Source: CAADGU01 sp964581605 | Lineage (GTDB): Bacteria; Chloroflexota; Anaerolineae; Promineifilales; Promineifilaceae | Direction: 5' to 3' | NCBI GenBank assembly: GCA_964581605.1 | Contig: CAZOPF010000182.1 | Coordinates: 1-6,506, forward strand | Length of the DNA stretch: 6,506 bases | Made by a program: the position numbers and the translations under genes | Notes under the pieces: generated by a model | Seen by the model: the letters and a program-made list of their open reading frames with translations, nothing else | What the model was told of the DNA's origin: nothing | Database searches by the model: none | Part shown: in pieces, positions 6,041-6,506 of the stretch | Position numbering within the stretch: the first letter of the stretch is position 1 | How the letters are laid out: each line of letters starts with the position of its first letter

Positions 6041-6382
6041 ATGAAGATCGTCTCTTATCTGGTAGCGGCCGTGTTAGCATTTTTGGGCTTTGTGTTTATT
6101 GCCGGTTCGCAGGGGGTCGTTTTGCGTATTGTCGTGGGCGTGATTTTGTTGGCGGCGGCGGCCGTATTCGTCTATATGGCGCGGGTGAAACCACAACCTT
6201 CCCAAACCACCATCATACAAAAAGTTGATCTCAGCGGTGACGTGAGCCTGGAGCAGATCAAGTGCCAGAACTGCGGCGGTGTTTTGGACAAGAACTCCAT
6301 CGAAATTAAGGGTGGGGCCATCTTTGTCAACTGCCCCTTCTGCGGCGCATCCTACCAGTTCGAGGAAGCGCCGAAATGGTGA
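6041..6382 (+). CDS. Small two-helix membrane protein with C-terminal zinc ribbon, function unknown
   Basis: The protein has 113 residues. Two hydrophobic helices at about 4-23 and 26-47 are joined by a very short turn (SQG), so they form a membrane hairpin with both ends on the same side. Arg48 and Lys50 right after the second helix suggest that both ends are cytoplasmic. A linker (about 50-70) precedes a four-cysteine knuckle pair: C75-x2-C78 (CQNCGG) and C98-x2-C101 (CPFCGA), 19 residues apart. This is a rubredoxin-knuckle zinc ribbon of the kind seen in many small bacterial proteins that bind nucleic acid or partner proteins. I do not recognise a specific family. The gene starts 34 bases after the HARE gene with no terminator seen between, so shared transcription is possible. 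GGCCGT-containing sequence near 6066 and 6158 suggests native rather than acquired DNA. The alternative start at 6038 adds one Met. Confidence 0.75.
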   Translation: MKIVSYLVAAVLAFLGFVFIAGSQGVVLRIVVGVILLAAAAVFVYMARVKPQPSQTTIIQKVDLSGDVSLEQIKCQNCGGVLDKNSIEIKGGAIFVNCPFCGASYQFEEAPKW

Positions 6383-6387
6383 GATCC

Positions 6388-6411
6388 GCTAAGGACGCGA
6401 AGAGCGCCAAG
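6388..6411 (+). repeat. Degenerate tandem repeat with 9-bp period, consensus GCNAAGRRC
   Basis: Two full units, GCTAAGGAC (6388) and GCGAAGAGC (6397), are followed by a partial one, GCCAAG (6406). A run of six T follows at 6412-6417. Only a three-pair stem (CGC-GAAGA-GCG) precedes the T run, so this is a poor intrinsic terminator. It looks like a common type of intergenic low-complexity repeat. Confidence 0.55.
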
Positions 6412-6429
6412 TTTTTTGATCATCCCTCA

Positions 6430-6454
6430 CTCTGCGTCTCCGCGCCTCTGCGTC
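6430..6454 (+). repeat. Tandem repeat with 8-bp period, consensus CTCYGCGY
   Basis: Units are CTCTGCGT (6430), CTCCGCGC (6438) and CTCTGCGT (6446), followed by C. The first and third are identical and 16 bases apart. The array lies 18 bases after the 9-bp array in the same gap. Confidence 0.6.
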
Positions 6455-6506
6455 AACTTTTCAGAGGAGACTTCACGGGCAGCAGCCCACCACAATGGAT
6501 GTAAGT
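6455..6506. other. End of window, no supported gene
   Basis: A short hairpin GGGC-AGCA-GCCC is present at 6477-6488. An ATG at 6495 could open a gene running off the window, but the nearest purine-rich stretch (AGAGGAGA at 6463-6470) is about 24 bases upstream. That is too far, and only four codons are visible, so no start is called. Confidence 0.3.

Noticed and set aside
6388..6420. Intrinsic terminator after the zinc-ribbon gene
   Set aside because: A six-T run is present, but only a three-pair stem precedes it, so the hairpin is too weak to call.

Overview
The window looks like chromosomal DNA of a GC-rich, environmental, filament- or biofilm-type bacterium, most likely a Chloroflexota (Anaerolineae-like) genome. 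That assignment is an inference. It rests on the mix of an RHS/YD-repeat protein, a very large cyclase-ATPase-TPR regulator, many copies of the octamer ACGGCCGT, and intergenic gaps filled with short-period degenerate repeats. No rRNA, tRNA, CRISPR array or transposase gene was seen.

Layout from left to right. (1) Bases 1-507, minus strand: the start of a secreted RHS-repeat protein running off the window. A signal peptide with a strong ribosome binding site is out of frame with the RHS part, so as read it is a pseudogene or carries a one-base error. (2) Bases 508-866: a divergent gap built largely of tandem degenerate repeats. An 8-bp-period GTG array and an 8-bp-period CAC array face each other across a perfect GAAA-loop hairpin, and a 7-bp-period array follows, then a 7-1-7 palindrome. 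(3) Bases 867-4997, plus strand: one 1376-residue gene with two class III nucleotide cyclase domains, a P-loop ATPase of the AAA_16/STAND type, and a long TPR tail. This is the architecture of the soluble adenylyl cyclase (ADCY10-like) family. The metal-binding aspartates lie in the first cyclase domain and the Asn/Arg transition-state pair in the second, so one composite active site is predicted. (4) Bases 4977-5016: a five-unit 8-bp GTGA array that runs across the stop codon of the cyclase gene. (5) Bases 5082-6006, plus strand: an AT-richer gene for a HARE-HTH plus PD-(D/E)XK-like (HrgA/COG2958-type) protein, split by a +1 shift at a run of seven A. (6) Bases 6041-6382, plus strand: a 113-residue protein with two membrane helices and a C-terminal four-cysteine zinc ribbon. 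(7) Bases 6383-6506: another gap with 9-bp and 8-bp period repeats and no supported gene.

How the genes relate. The cyclase protein is probably a stand-alone cytoplasmic signalling switch, in which ATPase state and TPR contacts would gate cAMP synthesis. The HARE-nuclease remnant is compositionally unlike its neighbours, lacks the ACGGCCGT octamer, and is probably acquired. The small zinc-ribbon membrane protein follows it by 34 bases and could share its transcript. The most unusual feature is the recurrence of fixed 7-9 bp period degenerate arrays in the three larger intergenic gaps.
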